Assembly: GCF_010015445.1 (NCBI RefSeq)
Contig: NC_053120.1
Span: 13,750,597 to 13,814,596, forward strand
Direction of reading: 5' to 3'
Source: Perca fluviatilis
Taxonomy: Eukaryota; Chordata; Actinopteri; Perciformes; Percidae
Length of the DNA: 64,000 nt
Part shown: one piece after another, positions 63,983 to 64,000 of the stretch
Numbering within the stretch: position 1 is the first letter of the stretch
Layout: each line of letters opens with the position of its first letter
Notes under the pieces: generated by a model
The model's database searches: none
What the model was told of the DNA's origin: nothing
What the model saw: only the letters and a program-made list of their open reading frames with translations
Program-made: the position numbers and the translations under genes

Positions 63983-64000
63983 ATGTCCAATTCTGTATTC
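63983..64000 (+). CDS. Possible first codons of next gene, cut by window end
   Basis: ATG at 63983 opens MSNSVF to the last base. It is the first ATG more than 30 bases downstream of the putative start site (an earlier ATG at 63919 would overlap the initiation region), and the context aaATGt has A at -3. Six codons are far too few to name a product. Confidence 0.3.

Overview
The window is vertebrate nuclear DNA, almost certainly from a teleost fish. It has widely spaced short exons with GT/AG splice sites, very many long CA/GT microsatellites, TTAA-flanked palindromic MITEs, tRNA-derived SINE and LINE 3' tails of types common in fish, and two genes that I recognise from the conserved protein pieces. 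Most long open frames here are microsatellite translations or chance frames. The real coding content is in 10 exons on the minus strand and 15 exons on the plus strand, which I assembled by hand and checked for splice-phase continuity.

Left 39 kb (minus strand): the 5' part of anos1 (kal1; anosmin-1, the secreted Kallmann-syndrome protein). Exon 1, with the signal peptide, is at 39024-39200 and exon 10 at 488-718. Together they give about 506 residues: signal peptide, Cys-rich region, WAP domain, FNIII-1, FNIII-2 and the start of FNIII-3. The rest of FNIII-3, FNIII-4 and the C terminus lie beyond the left edge. Introns 1 and 2 (about 11 and 15 kb) hold only repeats as far as I can see.

39.2-45.4 kb: the intergenic region between two divergently transcribed genes. 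It has the GC-rich anos1 promoter side, ATC/ATT trinucleotide repeats, a reverse LINE 3' tail (from 40.33 kb), an AAAG microsatellite and another LINE tail (44.2 kb). I see no third gene.

Right 18.5 kb (plus strand): swt1 (SWT1 RNA endoribonuclease homolog). There is a probable 5'-UTR exon near 45.45-45.58 kb, then coding exons from 47074 to 60025, giving about 938 residues. These comprise a basic, Ser-rich N-terminal half, a PIN nuclease domain with its four acidic positions intact, and the C-terminal SWT1 region. The terminal exon could not be identified with confidence. At the extreme right (63884-64000) a TATA box, a CRE-like site and an ATG suggest the first exon of another plus-strand gene that is cut by the window.

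The two genes are not functionally linked: anosmin-1 is an extracellular matrix and guidance protein, while SWT1 is a nuclear mRNA surveillance nuclease. I found no strong evidence for a wholly new system. The observations most worth checking are coding microsatellites in anos1 (a His/Thr loop and a Ser linker), an apparent paired cysteine loss in anosmin's Cys-rich region, CA/UG tracts lying against 5' splice sites, the missing swt1 terminal exon, an orphan exon-like frame at 54.4 kb, and several complete TTAA MITEs.
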